Positions 25,307-34,449 are shown, numbered from the stretch's first letter. The stretch is 64,000 nucleotides of DNA from Iamia sp. SCSIO 61187 (GCF_019443745.1 NZ_CP050948.1:124001-188000); one strand, 5' to 3'. The notes: generated by a model from the letters alone, not told the origin. Translations and numbers: made by a program.

Positions 25307-25959
25307 TGTCCACGGCAACTGTGGCCCACGACGAGGCCGCCTACGACCTGGTCCCGGAGGACCTCGCCCCCGGCGTGGCCCGGCCCCGGGTGCTGCTCGT
25401 CGGCACCGCCCTCGCCGCCGGCGCCATCATCGTCCTCTTCGCCGCCCTGATCGGCATGTACCTCCGGGTGCGCCACGGGGTCATCACCGGCCCCGCCGTC
25501 GACGGCGTCGACCCGGTGTGGTTCGCCGACGGCCAGACCATCCCGCTCACGCCGGCCAACGTGGCCATGGCCACCATGCTCCTGTCGTGCGTCAGCATGC
25601 AGTGGGCCGTGCAGGCCGTGAAGGACGACGACCGACGCAACGCCCTGTTCGCGCTGGTCCTCACCGTGCTCTTCGGCGGCGCGGTCATCAACGCCACCTC
25701 GTTCCTCTACTCGCAGTCCGGCTTCACCGTCTCCGCCGAGGCGACGAACCCGGCCGGGCTGCTCTTCTACGCCGTGACCGGCAGCCACCTGGCCCTCATC
25801 GTCGGGGCGCTGCTGTTCGCGGTGATCATGACCGTCCGCACGCTCGGCGGTGAGTACGGCAGCCACAACCGCGAGGGGATCGTGGCCGCCAGCCTCATCT
25901 GGTACCTGACGACGGGGATCATGCTCGTCATCTGGTACGCCGTCTACGTGACCAAGTAG
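25306..25959 (+). CDS. cytochrome c oxidase subunit III-like protein
   Basis: The 217-residue membrane protein has about five helices and a subunit-III pattern: IPLTPANVAMATMLLSCVSMQW, LLFYAVTGSHLALIVGALLF with the His region, and a C-terminal ASLIWYLTTGIMLVIWYAVYV. A genuine ctaE lies at 30140, so this is a divergent paralogue. It is translationally coupled to the degenerate subunit I and probably pairs with it. The N-terminus is longer and more acidic than in CtaE. Confidence 0.8.
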   Translation: MSTATVAHDEAAYDLVPEDLAPGVARPRVLLVGTALAAGAIIVLFAALIGMYLRVRHGVITGPAVDGVDPVWFADGQTIPLTPANVAMATMLLSCVSMQWAVQAVKDDDRRNALFALVLTVLFGGAVINATSFLYSQSGFTVSAEATNPAGLLFYAVTGSHLALIVGALLFAVIMTVRTLGGEYGSHNREGIVAASLIWYLTTGIMLVIWYAVYVTK

Positions 25960-25969
25960 CGAGGTCCAC

Positions 25970-26821
25970 GTGCTCACCACCGGATCCAAGTGGTTCTTCG
26001 GCGTGGCCGGCGCCGCCCTCCTGGCGGCGCTCGTCTACGGCGGCGCGACCAACCCCAGCGAGGTCAAGATGGCGACCTTCACGGGCGTCTTGACCCTCGG
26101 GTACAAGGGCGGGGTCGGCGACCACATCGGCTACGCCATCCTCATGGGGATCGCCGGCGCCGCCGTGTTCCTCGGCGCCTCGCTGGCCGCCTTCCGCGAC
26201 GCCGACGTGGAGGCCGAGGCCGCCCTGCTCCCCGTCGACACCGTCCCCGAGGTCACCGCCCCCCCGCAGGGCAGCTACTGGCCGGTCATCGGCGCCTTCG
26301 GGGCCGGGGCCCTCGTGGTCGGGATCGTCACCTCCTCGGCGCTGGTGATGCTGGGCATCGTCGTCCTGGTCGCCGTCGCGTTCGAGTGGGCCATCTCGGC
26401 CTGGTCCGACCGGGCGACGAACGACCCGGCGGTGAACCAGGCGGTGCGCCGCCGGGTGATGATGCCGTTCGAGGTCCCGATCCTCGGCGCCCTGGGCATC
26501 GCCGTGTTCGTGCTCGCCATCAGCCGAGTGCTGCTCACCGTCCCCCAGCTGGGCGTCTACTTCATCTTCGGCGGGGTCGCCCTCGCCGTCCTGGTCGTGG
26601 CCTTCGTCCTGTCGGCCCGACCCCGGCTCAACCCGTCGGTCGTCGCTGCCCTCTGCGTCGTGGGCGCCCTGGCTGTGCTGGCGGGCGGCGTGGTGAGCGC
26701 CGTCGTCGGTCCTCGGGAGATCGAGCACGAACCCGAGGGCGAAGCCGAGGACGAGGATCAGCAGGGGGCGCCGCTCCTCTCGCCCGACGCGCCCGTCGTC
26801 CTCACTGGAGCCCCCTCGTGA
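25970..26821 (+). CDS. polytopic membrane protein of the oxidase operon
   Basis: This is a 283-residue protein with GTG start at 25970. About seven hydrophobic segments are followed by a Glu/Asp-rich C-terminal tail. One segment (QGSYWPVIGAFGAGALVVGI) resembles the SYWP motif of actinobacterial subunit IV and of the ctaD C-terminal extension in this operon. I do not recognise the family otherwise. Its position between the subunit-III-like gene and ctaC, with a GTGA overlap to a possible upstream start of ctaC, makes it an oxidase accessory or assembly protein by inference. Confidence 0.7.
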   Translation: MLTTGSKWFFGVAGAALLAALVYGGATNPSEVKMATFTGVLTLGYKGGVGDHIGYAILMGIAGAAVFLGASLAAFRDADVEAEAALLPVDTVPEVTAPPQGSYWPVIGAFGAGALVVGIVTSSALVMLGIVVLVAVAFEWAISAWSDRATNDPAVNQAVRRRVMMPFEVPILGALGIAVFVLAISRVLLTVPQLGVYFIFGGVALAVLVVAFVLSARPRLNPSVVAALCVVGALAVLAGGVVSAVVGPREIEHEPEGEAEDEDQQGAPLLSPDAPVVLTGAPS

Positions 26822-26850
26822 CCCCCACCTCTGACCGCACGGGAGATCGC

Positions 26851-28101
26851 ATGTCGTTCCTGCGCCGGGCCCGGTCGGCCGCGCCGCTGCTGGCCGTCGC
26901 CGTCGTCGCCTTCCTCGGGGCGTGTGCGAAGGACGCCCCCCAGGACACCCTCGCCCCCGAGGGCCCGAACGCCCGCCTCATCGACAACCTCAGCGACCCG
27001 GTGTTCGCCGTCGCCGGCGTGGTGTTCGTGGTCGTCCTGCTCGGCGCCGTCGTGATCGGCATGAAGTTCAAGGCTCGCGACGACGAGCACTTCGACGACA
27101 TGCCCGGCCAGATCCACGGCAACAACGCCCTCGAGATCGGCTGGACCATCGTCCCCGCCCTGATCCTCGTCGGCATCGGCGTGTTCAGCGTCTTCGCCAT
27201 CTTCGAGCTCAACGAGGATCCGCCCGAGGATGCCGTGTCGGTGCAGGTCATCGGCCACCAGTGGTGGTGGGAGTACCGCTACGACATGGACGGCAACGGG
27301 GACTACGACGATCCCGAGGACATCGTCACCGCCAACGACCTCGTCATCCCGGTCGGCGAAGAGGTCGCCCTCGAGATCACCTCTCGCGACGTCATCCACT
27401 CCTTCTGGGTGCCCAAGCTCAACGGCAAGCGCGACGCCGTGCCGAACCGCAGCCACCCCTGGACGCTCGAGGCCGACGAGCCCGGCGAGTACATCGGCCA
27501 GTGCACCGAGTTCTGCGGGCTCTCGCACGCCGAGATGCGGATCAAGGCCATCGCCGTCGAGCGGGATCGCTTCGACGAGTGGGTCACCGAGCAGCAGGCC
27601 GAGGCCGAGACCTACGCCGAGGACGACACCAGCGAGGCGGCCGAGGGCTACCGGGTCTTCACCGGCCAGCTGTGCGCCAGCTGCCACCTGGTCGAGGGGG
27701 TCAACGACGACACCTTCTCCGACGAGGACATCCCCGAGTTCAACCGTGGGATCATGGGCGGGCCGGGGACCATCACCGACCCGGCCCTGCAGGCCAGCCG
27801 GCACGCGCCCAACCTCACGCACCTGATGAGCCGCACGACCTTCGCCGGCGCCAAGTTCGACCTGCGACGCGACACCGAGGAGTGCGAGGAGATGGGCATC
27901 GACTGGGCCGACACCGAGGAGGGGCTCGAGATGTGCCTCGACCGGGGTGCCCTCGAGGCCTGGCTCCGGAACCCCCCGGCCGAGAAGGCCATGCAGGCTG
28001 AGGAGGTCCCCGGCCGCAGCCCCCGCCGGGGCATGCCCAACCTCCAGCTCACCGAGGACCAGATCGATCAGCTGATCGCCTACCTGGTCACCCTGAAGTA
28101 G
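26851..28101 (+). CDS. ctaC: cytochrome c oxidase subunit II with fused cytochrome c (caa3 type)
   Basis: The lipoprotein has 416 residues: signal LLAVAVVAFLGAC with the lipobox Cys at about 25, two membrane helices, then a cupredoxin domain with the Cu-A ligands in HSFWVP (~H183) and CTEFCGLSHAEM (~218-229). The aromatic electron-entry patch GHQWWWEYRY is present. Residues about 265-416 are a class I cytochrome c domain with CASCH near 274-278 and a distal Met near 394 (GMPNLQL). It feeds electrons to CtaD. The GTG at 26818 in the same frame, overlapping the previous stop, is an alternative start. Confidence 0.95.
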   Translation: MSFLRRARSAAPLLAVAVVAFLGACAKDAPQDTLAPEGPNARLIDNLSDPVFAVAGVVFVVVLLGAVVIGMKFKARDDEHFDDMPGQIHGNNALEIGWTIVPALILVGIGVFSVFAIFELNEDPPEDAVSVQVIGHQWWWEYRYDMDGNGDYDDPEDIVTANDLVIPVGEEVALEITSRDVIHSFWVPKLNGKRDAVPNRSHPWTLEADEPGEYIGQCTEFCGLSHAEMRIKAIAVERDRFDEWVTEQQAEAETYAEDDTSEAAEGYRVFTGQLCASCHLVEGVNDDTFSDEDIPEFNRGIMGGPGTITDPALQASRHAPNLTHLMSRTTFAGAKFDLRRDTEECEEMGIDWADTEEGLEMCLDRGALEAWLRNPPAEKAMQAEEVPGRSPRRGMPNLQLTEDQIDQLIAYLVTLK

Positions 28102-28116
28102 GCGGAGAGAGACGCG

Positions 28117-30147
28117 ATGACCACCACGTCACCCGAGACCATCAGCGCCGGCGGACCGCTGGCCCTCCCCTCCGGGGAGGAGACCCGCCGCAACCCGCTC
28201 GGCGTGTTCGCCCGCCCCACCGCCACCGAGGGGTGGCGCAGCTGGATCACGACGGTCGACCACAAGCGCATCGGCATCATGTACGGGGTCTCGTCGATCT
28301 TCTTCCTGGTGATCGGCGGCATCGAGGCCCTCCTGATCCGGGCCCAGCTGGCGGCCCCCGACGGCCAGGTCCTGTCGGCCGACGCCTACAACCAGGTCTT
28401 CACCATGCACGGCACCACCATGATCTTCCTGGCGGTGATGCCCCTCGGGGCGGCGTTCATGAACTACCTGATCCCGCTCCAGATCGGCGCCCGCGACGTT
28501 GCCTTCCCGCGGCTCAACGCGCTCAGCTTCTGGGTGTTCCTCGGCGGTGGCATCGTGCTGAACTCGTCGTGGCTGCTCGGCGGCGGCGCCGACGGCGGCT
28601 GGTTCAACTACGCCCCCAACAACGGCGTCACCTACTCGCCGTCGCGCGGCATCGACTTCTGGAACATGGGCCTGATGCTCACCGGCATCGCCTCGCTGGT
28701 CGGTGCGATCAACCTCATCACCACGTGCCTGAACATGCGGGCGCCCGGCATGAAGCTGTTCCGCATGCCGGTGTTCACCTGGATGAGCCTGGTGACGCAG
28801 TTCCTGCTGCTGTTCGCCATCCCGGTGCTGACGGCGGCGCAGTTCCTGCTCATGTTCGACCGGCTCTTCGGCGCCCGGTTCTTCGACGTCGACGCCGGCG
28901 CCGACCCGCTCCTGTGGGAGCACCTGTTCTGGATCTTCGGGCACCCGGAGGTCTACATCATGATCCTGCCGGCGTTCGGCATCATCTCCGAGATCATCCC
29001 GGTGTTCAGCCGCAAGCCCATCTTCGGCTACCCGTTCATGGTCTTCTCGGGCATCGCCATCGGGTTCATGGGCTGGGGCGTGTGGGCCCACCACATGTTC
29101 GCCTCCGGGATCGGCCCGCTCTCGGTCGCCGCCTTCTCGGTGTCGACGATGTTCATCGCCGTGCCGACGGGCGTGAAGATCTTCAACTGGCTGGCCACCA
29201 TGTGGGGCGGCCGGCTGCGATTCAGCGCACCGATGCTGTACTCGGTGGGCCTCGTCACGATGTTCACCATCGGTGGCCTGTCGGGCGTGACCCACGCCGT
29301 CGCCGCCGCGGACACGCAGCAGACCGACACCTACTACATCGTCGCCCACTTCCACTACGTCCTGTTCGGCGGCGCCCTGTTCGGCTTCATCGGCGGCTGG
29401 TACTTCTGGTGGCCCAAGGTGTTCGGCCACTACCTGAACGACCGCGTCGGCAAGGTCAACTTCTGGATCCTGCTCGTCGGGTTCAACCTGACCTTCGGCC
29501 CGATGCACATCCTCGGCCTGCAGGGGATGCCCCGCCGGACCTACACCTACCGGGACGGCTACGGCTTCAACCTGTGGAACATGGTGAGCACGATCGGTGC
29601 CTTCATCATCGCCGTCTCGTTCCTGATCTTCTTCTGGAACATCGTCAGGTCGTACCGCGCCCACAAGGCCAACCCGGTGGCCATGCCGGCGGACCCCTGG
29701 GACTCCCGCTCGCTCGAGTGGAGCATCCCGTCGCCGACCCCGCCCCACAACTTCGACATCTCCCCGACAGTCCACCGACTCGACGACTTCTGGCACCGCA
29801 AGTACCAGGAGAACGCCCAAGGCAAGCTCGTCCGGGTGGCGACCTCCGAGGAGATCGCCCAGAAGGGCGATGCGACGGGCGTGCACCTGCCGTCGCCGTC
29901 GTACTGGCCGCTGGTCATCTCGGTCGGCCTGCCCCTCGTGGCGTGGGGCCTGATCTTCAGCCTGTGGCTGTGCCTGCCCGGCGGTCTCCTGGTCGTGGCC
30001 GGCATCTACGGCTGGGTGCTCGAGCCGGCCACCGAGCCCGGCGACCACCACGGTCACGAAGACCACGGTCCGACGACCACCGACGACGCGGGCGACGCCG
30101 AGGCGACAGCCGACGCTCCGGCCGAGGAGGCTGCCCCCGTTGACTGA
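28117..30147 (+). CDS. ctaD: cytochrome c oxidase subunit I (aa3/caa3)
   Basis: This is the 676-residue catalytic subunit, which reduces O2 to water and pumps protons. All metal ligands are present: low-spin heme His98 (MHGTTMIFL), Cu-B His276 with the cross-linked Tyr (HPEVY), His325-His326 (WAHHMF), heme a3 His411 and heme a His413 (HFHYVL). After the standard 12 helices the protein carries about 110 extra residues: a conserved-looking loop, two more helices starting at SYWPLVISVGLPLVAWG, and a His/Asp/Glu-rich tail. This extension resembles a fused subunit-IV-type module. The TTG start of ctaE overlaps the end by 8 bp. Confidence 0.97.
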   Translation: MTTTSPETISAGGPLALPSGEETRRNPLGVFARPTATEGWRSWITTVDHKRIGIMYGVSSIFFLVIGGIEALLIRAQLAAPDGQVLSADAYNQVFTMHGTTMIFLAVMPLGAAFMNYLIPLQIGARDVAFPRLNALSFWVFLGGGIVLNSSWLLGGGADGGWFNYAPNNGVTYSPSRGIDFWNMGLMLTGIASLVGAINLITTCLNMRAPGMKLFRMPVFTWMSLVTQFLLLFAIPVLTAAQFLLMFDRLFGARFFDVDAGADPLLWEHLFWIFGHPEVYIMILPAFGIISEIIPVFSRKPIFGYPFMVFSGIAIGFMGWGVWAHHMFASGIGPLSVAAFSVSTMFIAVPTGVKIFNWLATMWGGRLRFSAPMLYSVGLVTMFTIGGLSGVTHAVAAADTQQTDTYYIVAHFHYVLFGGALFGFIGGWYFWWPKVFGHYLNDRVGKVNFWILLVGFNLTFGPMHILGLQGMPRRTYTYRDGYGFNLWNMVSTIGAFIIAVSFLIFFWNIVRSYRAHKANPVAMPADPWDSRSLEWSIPSPTPPHNFDISPTVHRLDDFWHRKYQENAQGKLVRVATSEEIAQKGDATGVHLPSPSYWPLVISVGLPLVAWGLIFSLWLCLPGGLLVVAGIYGWVLEPATEPGDHHGHEDHGPTTTDDAGDAEATADAPAEEAAPVD

Positions 30148-30826
30148 CCTCTCACTCTCCAAGGGCGACGCCGACGCGGCGGCGCTCGAGCAGGCCTCCG
30201 AGGCCCGCGCCGCCCACGGTGCGGGTGTCGCCTACGCCGACGGCGAGGACCACGACCACACGCTCACCAACACCGGCATCAGCAACCCCAAGCTCGCGAT
30301 GTGGGTCTTCCTGGGGTCGGAGTGCCTGCTGTTCGGCGGGCTCATCTCGACCTTCCTCCTCTACAAGCGCAACAACCTGGCCGGCGGGCCCACCCCGCAG
30401 GAGCTCTACGACATCGAGCTGACCTCGATCTCGTCGTTCGTGCTGCTCATGTCGTCGCTCACGATGGTGCTCGCGGTCTCGGCCATCCAACGCGGTGAGC
30501 ACCAACGCCTGCGCCTCTGGCTGGTCACCACGGCCATCCTCGGCGCAGTCTTCATCTCCGGCCAGGTGTACGAGTTCCAGGTGTTCGTGAAGGAGGGGAT
30601 GGGCTTCACGACCAACTCGGCCAGCTCGGCCTTCTTCGCCCTCACCGGCTTCCACGGCGTCCACGTCACGCTCGGCATCGTCATGCTGCTGTCGGCGGTG
30701 ATGATGTCGCTCCGGGGCCGGATCCCGCAGGCCAGGGCCGAGGCGGTCGAGATCGTCGGGCTCTACTGGCACTTCGTCGACGTGGTGTGGGTGCTGATCT
30801 TCACCATCGTCTACCTGATCCCCTGA
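30140..30826 (+). CDS. ctaE: cytochrome c oxidase subunit III
   Basis: The protein has 228 residues and seven helices after a soluble N-terminus. Characteristic segments are LAMWVFLGSECLLFGGLISTFLLY, QVYEFQVFVKEGMGFTTNSAS and FFALTGFHGVHVTLG, which include the conserved Glu and His. The start is a TTG with GGAGG upstream, overlapping ctaD by 8 bp. The N-terminal ~35 residues are charged. Confidence 0.94.
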   Translation: MTDLSLSKGDADAAALEQASEARAAHGAGVAYADGEDHDHTLTNTGISNPKLAMWVFLGSECLLFGGLISTFLLYKRNNLAGGPTPQELYDIELTSISSFVLLMSSLTMVLAVSAIQRGEHQRLRLWLVTTAILGAVFISGQVYEFQVFVKEGMGFTTNSASSAFFALTGFHGVHVTLGIVMLLSAVMMSLRGRIPQARAEAVEIVGLYWHFVDVVWVLIFTIVYLIP

Positions 30827-30837
30827 GAGAGGTCGCG

Positions 30838-31209
30838 ATGACCGACACCGCCAGCCCGACCGCCTCCGACCCCTCGGCGCCGGCCGCCGTGGCCATGCAC
30901 CACGACACCCACGACGACGACCACGGCCACGCCAGCGACACGCTCTACATCCAGATCGCCATCGGCCTCGCCGTGCTGACCGCGATGGAGGTGGCGTGGC
31001 CCTACGTCACCGACGGGCTGCTCGACACCGACGGCCCCATCCTGATGATCCCGCTGCTGATCGTCATGGCCATCAAGTTCGTGATCATCGCTGCCTTCTT
31101 CATGCACCTGAAGTTCGACTCCAAGGTCCTGACGCGGGTCTTCTACTCCGGGCTGCTCCTCGCCGTCGGCGTGTACGTGGCGGCCCTCGGCACGTTCCGG
31201 ATCTTCTGA
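30838..31209 (+). CDS. cytochrome c oxidase subunit IV-like (COX4_pro)
   Basis: This 123-residue protein has a His/Asp-rich N-terminus (HHDTHDDDHGHASD) and three helices: LYIQIAIGLAVLTAMEVAWPYV, LIVMAIKFVIIAAFFMHLKFD and GLLLAVGVYVAALGTF. The AAFFMHLKFD motif is typical of small prokaryotic subunit IV proteins. It follows ctaE by 11 bp with a GAGAGG ribosome-binding site. Confidence 0.88.
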   Translation: MTDTASPTASDPSAPAAVAMHHDTHDDDHGHASDTLYIQIAIGLAVLTAMEVAWPYVTDGLLDTDGPILMIPLLIVMAIKFVIIAAFFMHLKFDSKVLTRVFYSGLLLAVGVYVAALGTFRIF

Positions 31210-31225
31210 GCCGGGGTCGGCCACC

Positions 31226-32176
31226 GTGCTCTCCGCCATCCCCGAGTCCGTGGGCGTCTGGCGCTTCCAGATCCACCCCGAGGTCTGGCTGCTCGTCACC
31301 GCCCTGACCGTCCTGTACGTCTGGGCCGCCCGCGTCGTCGGGCCCAAGGTCGTCCCCGCCGGCCAGCCCGTCCTGACCCGACGCAACATCGTGTCGGCCG
31401 TCGTCGGGCTGGTGCTGCTCTGGGTGGCCTCGGACTGGCCGATGCACGACATCGGCGAGGAGTACCTCTACGCCGTCCACATGGTGCAGCACACCCTGCT
31501 CACGCTGGTGGTGCCGCCGCTGGCCCTGCTGGCCACCCCCCGCTGGCTGGCCGACCTGATCCTCGGCCACGGCAAGGTGCGCACCGTCATCCGGGCCGCC
31601 GCCCTGCCGGTCGTGGCCGGCATCGCCTACAACGCCATGGTGATGGCCGTGCACTGGCCGGCGCTGGTGAACGCCTCGGTCGAGAACGGCATCCTGCACT
31701 ACGTGGTGCACGTGGTCCTGGTGTTCACCGCCCTGATGATGTGGATGCCGGTCTGCGGCCCCATCGAGGAGTGGCGGATGGGCATCCCGGCCAAGATGGT
31801 CTACCTGTTCATCATGTCGGTGATCCCGACCGTGCCCGGCGGCTGGCTCACCTTCGCCGAGAACGCGGTGTACACCGCCTACGACACCCCGACCCGGGCC
31901 TTCGGCATCTCGGTCCAGGACGACCAGCAGGCGGCCGGCGTGTTCATGAAGCTCGCCGCCGGCAGCTGGCTCTGGTTCCTCATCACCTGCCAGTTCTTCA
32001 TCTGGGCCTTCCGCCACCAGCGCGACGAGGCGGAGCTCGACCGGGCGTCCCGCCCGCCCCGTCCCGACACCGATGCCGACGCCGCCCTGGCCGACGAGCC
32101 GCTCACCTTCGAGGCCGTGGCCCAGGCCTTCGCCGCCACCACCGCCGCCCCCGAGCCCGACCACCGGCGCACGTGA
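31226..32176 (+). CDS. ctaG: cytochrome c oxidase assembly protein, CtaG (caa3) family
   Basis: The 316-residue membrane protein has about seven helices. Family motifs are WPMHDIGEEYLYAVHMVQHTLLTLVVPPL, with His residues that may handle copper, VMAVHWPALVN, and VFMKLAAGSWLWFLITCQFFIWAFRHQ. It belongs to the Bacillus-type CtaG family needed for caa3 oxidase assembly and is unrelated to COX11. GTG 31226 lies 16 bp after the subunit IV gene, and its stop overlaps the next GTG by 4 bp. Confidence 0.88.
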   Translation: MLSAIPESVGVWRFQIHPEVWLLVTALTVLYVWAARVVGPKVVPAGQPVLTRRNIVSAVVGLVLLWVASDWPMHDIGEEYLYAVHMVQHTLLTLVVPPLALLATPRWLADLILGHGKVRTVIRAAALPVVAGIAYNAMVMAVHWPALVNASVENGILHYVVHVVLVFTALMMWMPVCGPIEEWRMGIPAKMVYLFIMSVIPTVPGGWLTFAENAVYTAYDTPTRAFGISVQDDQQAAGVFMKLAAGSWLWFLITCQFFIWAFRHQRDEAELDRASRPPRPDTDADAALADEPLTFEAVAQAFAATTAAPEPDHRRT

Positions 32177-32931
32177 CCCTCGTGGGGCCCGCCCCCGGCC
32201 CGGCTCCCGCCGGCCGCCGGGTGGCGGCCCAGCTCCGCATGGAGCTCCTGCTGACCCTGCGCCGGGGTGAGTCCGTGCTGCTCACCTTCTTGATCCCGGT
32301 CCTGATCCTGGGGTTCTTCAGCCTGGTCGACGTGCTCCCCACCGGCACCGACGACCCCGTCGACTTCCTGGTCCCCGGCGTGCTGGCCCTGTCGGTGATG
32401 TCCACGGCGATGACCGGGCTGGCCATCGCCACCGGCTTCGAGCGCTCCACGGGGGTGCTCAAGCGGCTCGCCGTGACCCCCCTCGGCCGCCGGGACCTGA
32501 TCGCGGCCAAGGTCGGGGCCGTGCTCGTGGTCGAGGCGCTCCAGGTCGTCATCCTCGTCGCCGTGGGCGCCGCCCTGGGGTGGCGGCCGACGGTCGGCCT
32601 GGTGGGGGCACTGGTGGCCATGGCCCTGGCGACGGTGGCCTTCGCCGGCGTCGGGATGCTGATGGCGGGCACGCTCCCGTCGCTGACCACGTTGGCCCTC
32701 GCCAACGCCGTGCACGTCCTCCTGCTGCTCTTCGGTGGGGTCGTGGTCCCCATCGACGACATGCCCACCGCCCTGCGGCTCCTGGCCCGGGCCCTGCCGA
32801 TCGGGGCCCTGTCCGACATCACCCACGCCACCCTGGGTGGGGGGGCGGTGCCCGGCGGGGCCTGGCCCGTGCTGGCGGCCTGGGCCGTCGCCGCCCCGGC
32901 GCTGGCCGCCTGGCGGTTCCGCTGGGAGTGA
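32173..32931 (+). CDS. ABC-2 type transporter permease
   Basis: This is a 252-residue membrane protein. An N-terminal amphipathic helix (RVAAQLRMELLLTLRRGESVLLTFLIPVLI) and six helices follow the ABC-2 permease plan, with the family's EXE-like cytosolic segment around ATGFERSTGVLKRLAVTPLGR. It has no ATPase of its own nearby; the nearest candidate is encoded at 42704-43654 on the other strand. ABC-2 transporters are often found beside ctaA/ctaB in actinobacteria, so an oxidase-related export role is possible but unproven. It is coupled to ctaG by a GTGA overlap. Confidence 0.85.
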   Translation: MTLVGPAPGPAPAGRRVAAQLRMELLLTLRRGESVLLTFLIPVLILGFFSLVDVLPTGTDDPVDFLVPGVLALSVMSTAMTGLAIATGFERSTGVLKRLAVTPLGRRDLIAAKVGAVLVVEALQVVILVAVGAALGWRPTVGLVGALVAMALATVAFAGVGMLMAGTLPSLTTLALANAVHVLLLLFGGVVVPIDDMPTALRLLARALPIGALSDITHATLGGGAVPGGAWPVLAAWAVAAPALAAWRFRWE

Positions 32932-33025
32932 CCCGGGGACCCGACCCCGCCGCCCGCGGACGGCGGGAACAATCGGGGCCCACCCCACCTCTCACCTCGG
33001 ACCGCCCCCGAACCGGAGGATCGAC

Positions 33026-33847
33026 GTGACCAGGAACGCGACGGCCGCAGCGACGAGCGGCCCGCCGACGACCCGACGCCCCGTGGTCCGGGGGTTGGTC
33101 GTGGCCGCCGTCGTGGTCGGGGTCGCCTGGTGCGCCGCCGCCCCGGCCCTGGCCCAGCTGGGCGAGCCCGTCGACCCGAGCGACACCACCGAGTCCGAGC
33201 AGACCACCACGACGACGACCGCACCGAGCGAGGAGCCGTCGACCACCGACGCCGAGGGACCCACCACCACCTCGCCCGGCGAGGAGGTCGAGCCCGACGA
33301 CGCCACCGTCGAGACCGACGACGACGGCACCTCGATCGCCGCCCTCGCCGCGGTCGGCGTCGTCGCCTTCGTCCTGGGCCTGATCGTGGCGGCCATCCCG
33401 CTGGGGGCGGCCCTGTCGCGGCGCAAGGCCGGGCCCACCGTGCCCGGCCCGGCGCCCGCGCCCGCCGCCCCCGCGGCCGGGCCCGCCCCGTCCCCGCCGG
33501 CCGGCCCCGGCCCCGCCATCGGTCCCGCCCCGTCCCGCGACGCCGACCAGCTCCGCCACCAGCGGGTGGTCCTGGTCGAGGCCCTCATCGCCCTGCGCGA
33601 CCAGCTGCCCAGCGCGGCCCTGGGCCAGGAGGCGCTCCAGGCCCTGGAGGGGGCCGGCATCACCGAGGTCGCCCCCGTGGGCCAGCGCTTCGACGCCGGC
33701 CAGCACCACGCCGTCCACCAGGAGGCCACCGACGACCCCGCCCGCCACGGCACGATCGTGTCGGTCGAGCGGCCCGGCTACCGCGACGGCGCCACGATCA
33801 TCCGCCAGCCGGAGGTCGTGGTGGCCACGAACGGGAGCCCGTCGTGA
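33026..33847 (+). CDS. membrane-anchored protein with a C-terminal GrpE-like domain
   Basis: The protein has 273 residues from GTG 33026 with GGAGG upstream. An N-terminal hydrophobic segment ending in AAAPALAQ looks like a signal peptide. A Thr/Glu-rich extracellular-type stretch follows, then a transmembrane helix (about residues 108-132), a Pro/Ala/Gly linker, and about 90 residues resembling the end of GrpE: a helix QLRHQRVVLVEALIALRDQL, GITEVAPVGQRFDAGQHHAV and the beta wing GTIVSVERPGYRDG. GrpE exchanges nucleotide on Hsp70 proteins. A membrane-bound version near an Hsp70 that is itself membrane-anchored (41006-42595) suggests they act together. That pairing is inference. Confidence 0.7.
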   Translation: MTRNATAAATSGPPTTRRPVVRGLVVAAVVVGVAWCAAAPALAQLGEPVDPSDTTESEQTTTTTTAPSEEPSTTDAEGPTTTSPGEEVEPDDATVETDDDGTSIAALAAVGVVAFVLGLIVAAIPLGAALSRRKAGPTVPGPAPAPAAPAAGPAPSPPAGPGPAIGPAPSRDADQLRHQRVVLVEALIALRDQLPSAALGQEALQALEGAGITEVAPVGQRFDAGQHHAVHQEATDDPARHGTIVSVERPGYRDGATIIRQPEVVVATNGSPS

Positions 33848-33891
33848 GAGCCGTCCCCCGCCACCTCGCCGGCCGAGCCCCGGGGGGCCGG

Positions 33892-34449
33892 TCAGGCGTC
33901 GGCGGCCTCGAGCAGCTGGGCCACGGCCCGGCGGGCCCGGGCGATGCGGGTCTTCACCGTCTCGACCCGGATGCCCTCGGCGTCGGCGATCTCCTGGTAG
34001 CTCATGTCGGCGTACTCCCGCAGCACCAGTGCGGTGCGGAAGTCGGGCGGCAGCTTGGCCAGGGCCCAGCGCACCGCGCTCACCGCGCTCACCGAGTCCT
34101 CCAGGTCCGCCCGGAACGGGCCGTCGGGCTCGGGCACGTCGGCCATCGGGTCGGCCCGGCGCTTGGCCACCACGGCCAGCGCCGCCCGGCTGCCGATCTG
34201 GCACAGCCAGGTCGAGAAGCTGGCCCGGCCCTCGAAGCGGGGCAGGGCGCGCCAGGCGTCCAGCAGGGCGTTCTGGGCGGCGTCGTGGGCGGAGTGCTCG
34301 TCGCCGGTGATGCGCACGCACACCGAGAAGAGCCGGCGCCGGCTCCGCTCCACGAGGAGGGCGAAGGCCCGGTCGTCACCGTCCTGGGCCCACGCGACGA
34401 GCTGCTGCTCGGTCGCGACCCCGTGGTTGCGAGAGCGGGTCTGGGTCAT
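33892..34449 (-). CDS. ECF-type RNA polymerase sigma factor
   Basis: This 185-residue sigma-70 protein has sigma2 (RAFALLVERSRRRLFSVCVRITGDEHSAHDAAQNALLDAWRAL, then FSTWLCQIGSRAALAVV) and sigma4 (LPPDFRTALVLREYADMSYQEIADAEGI). AGAGGTG precedes ATG 34449. It is divergent from the gene for an acidic protein and two dynamin-like GTPases and convergent with the GrpE-like gene. It may therefore control this cluster. No anti-sigma factor is visible; the last residues are a plain Ala/Glu helix. Confidence 0.92.
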   Translation of the reverse strand: MTQTRSRNHGVATEQQLVAWAQDGDDRAFALLVERSRRRLFSVCVRITGDEHSAHDAAQNALLDAWRALPRFEGRASFSTWLCQIGSRAALAVVAKRRADPMADVPEPDGPFRADLEDSVSAVSAVRWALAKLPPDFRTALVLREYADMSYQEIADAEGIRVETVKTRIARARRAVAQLLEAADA

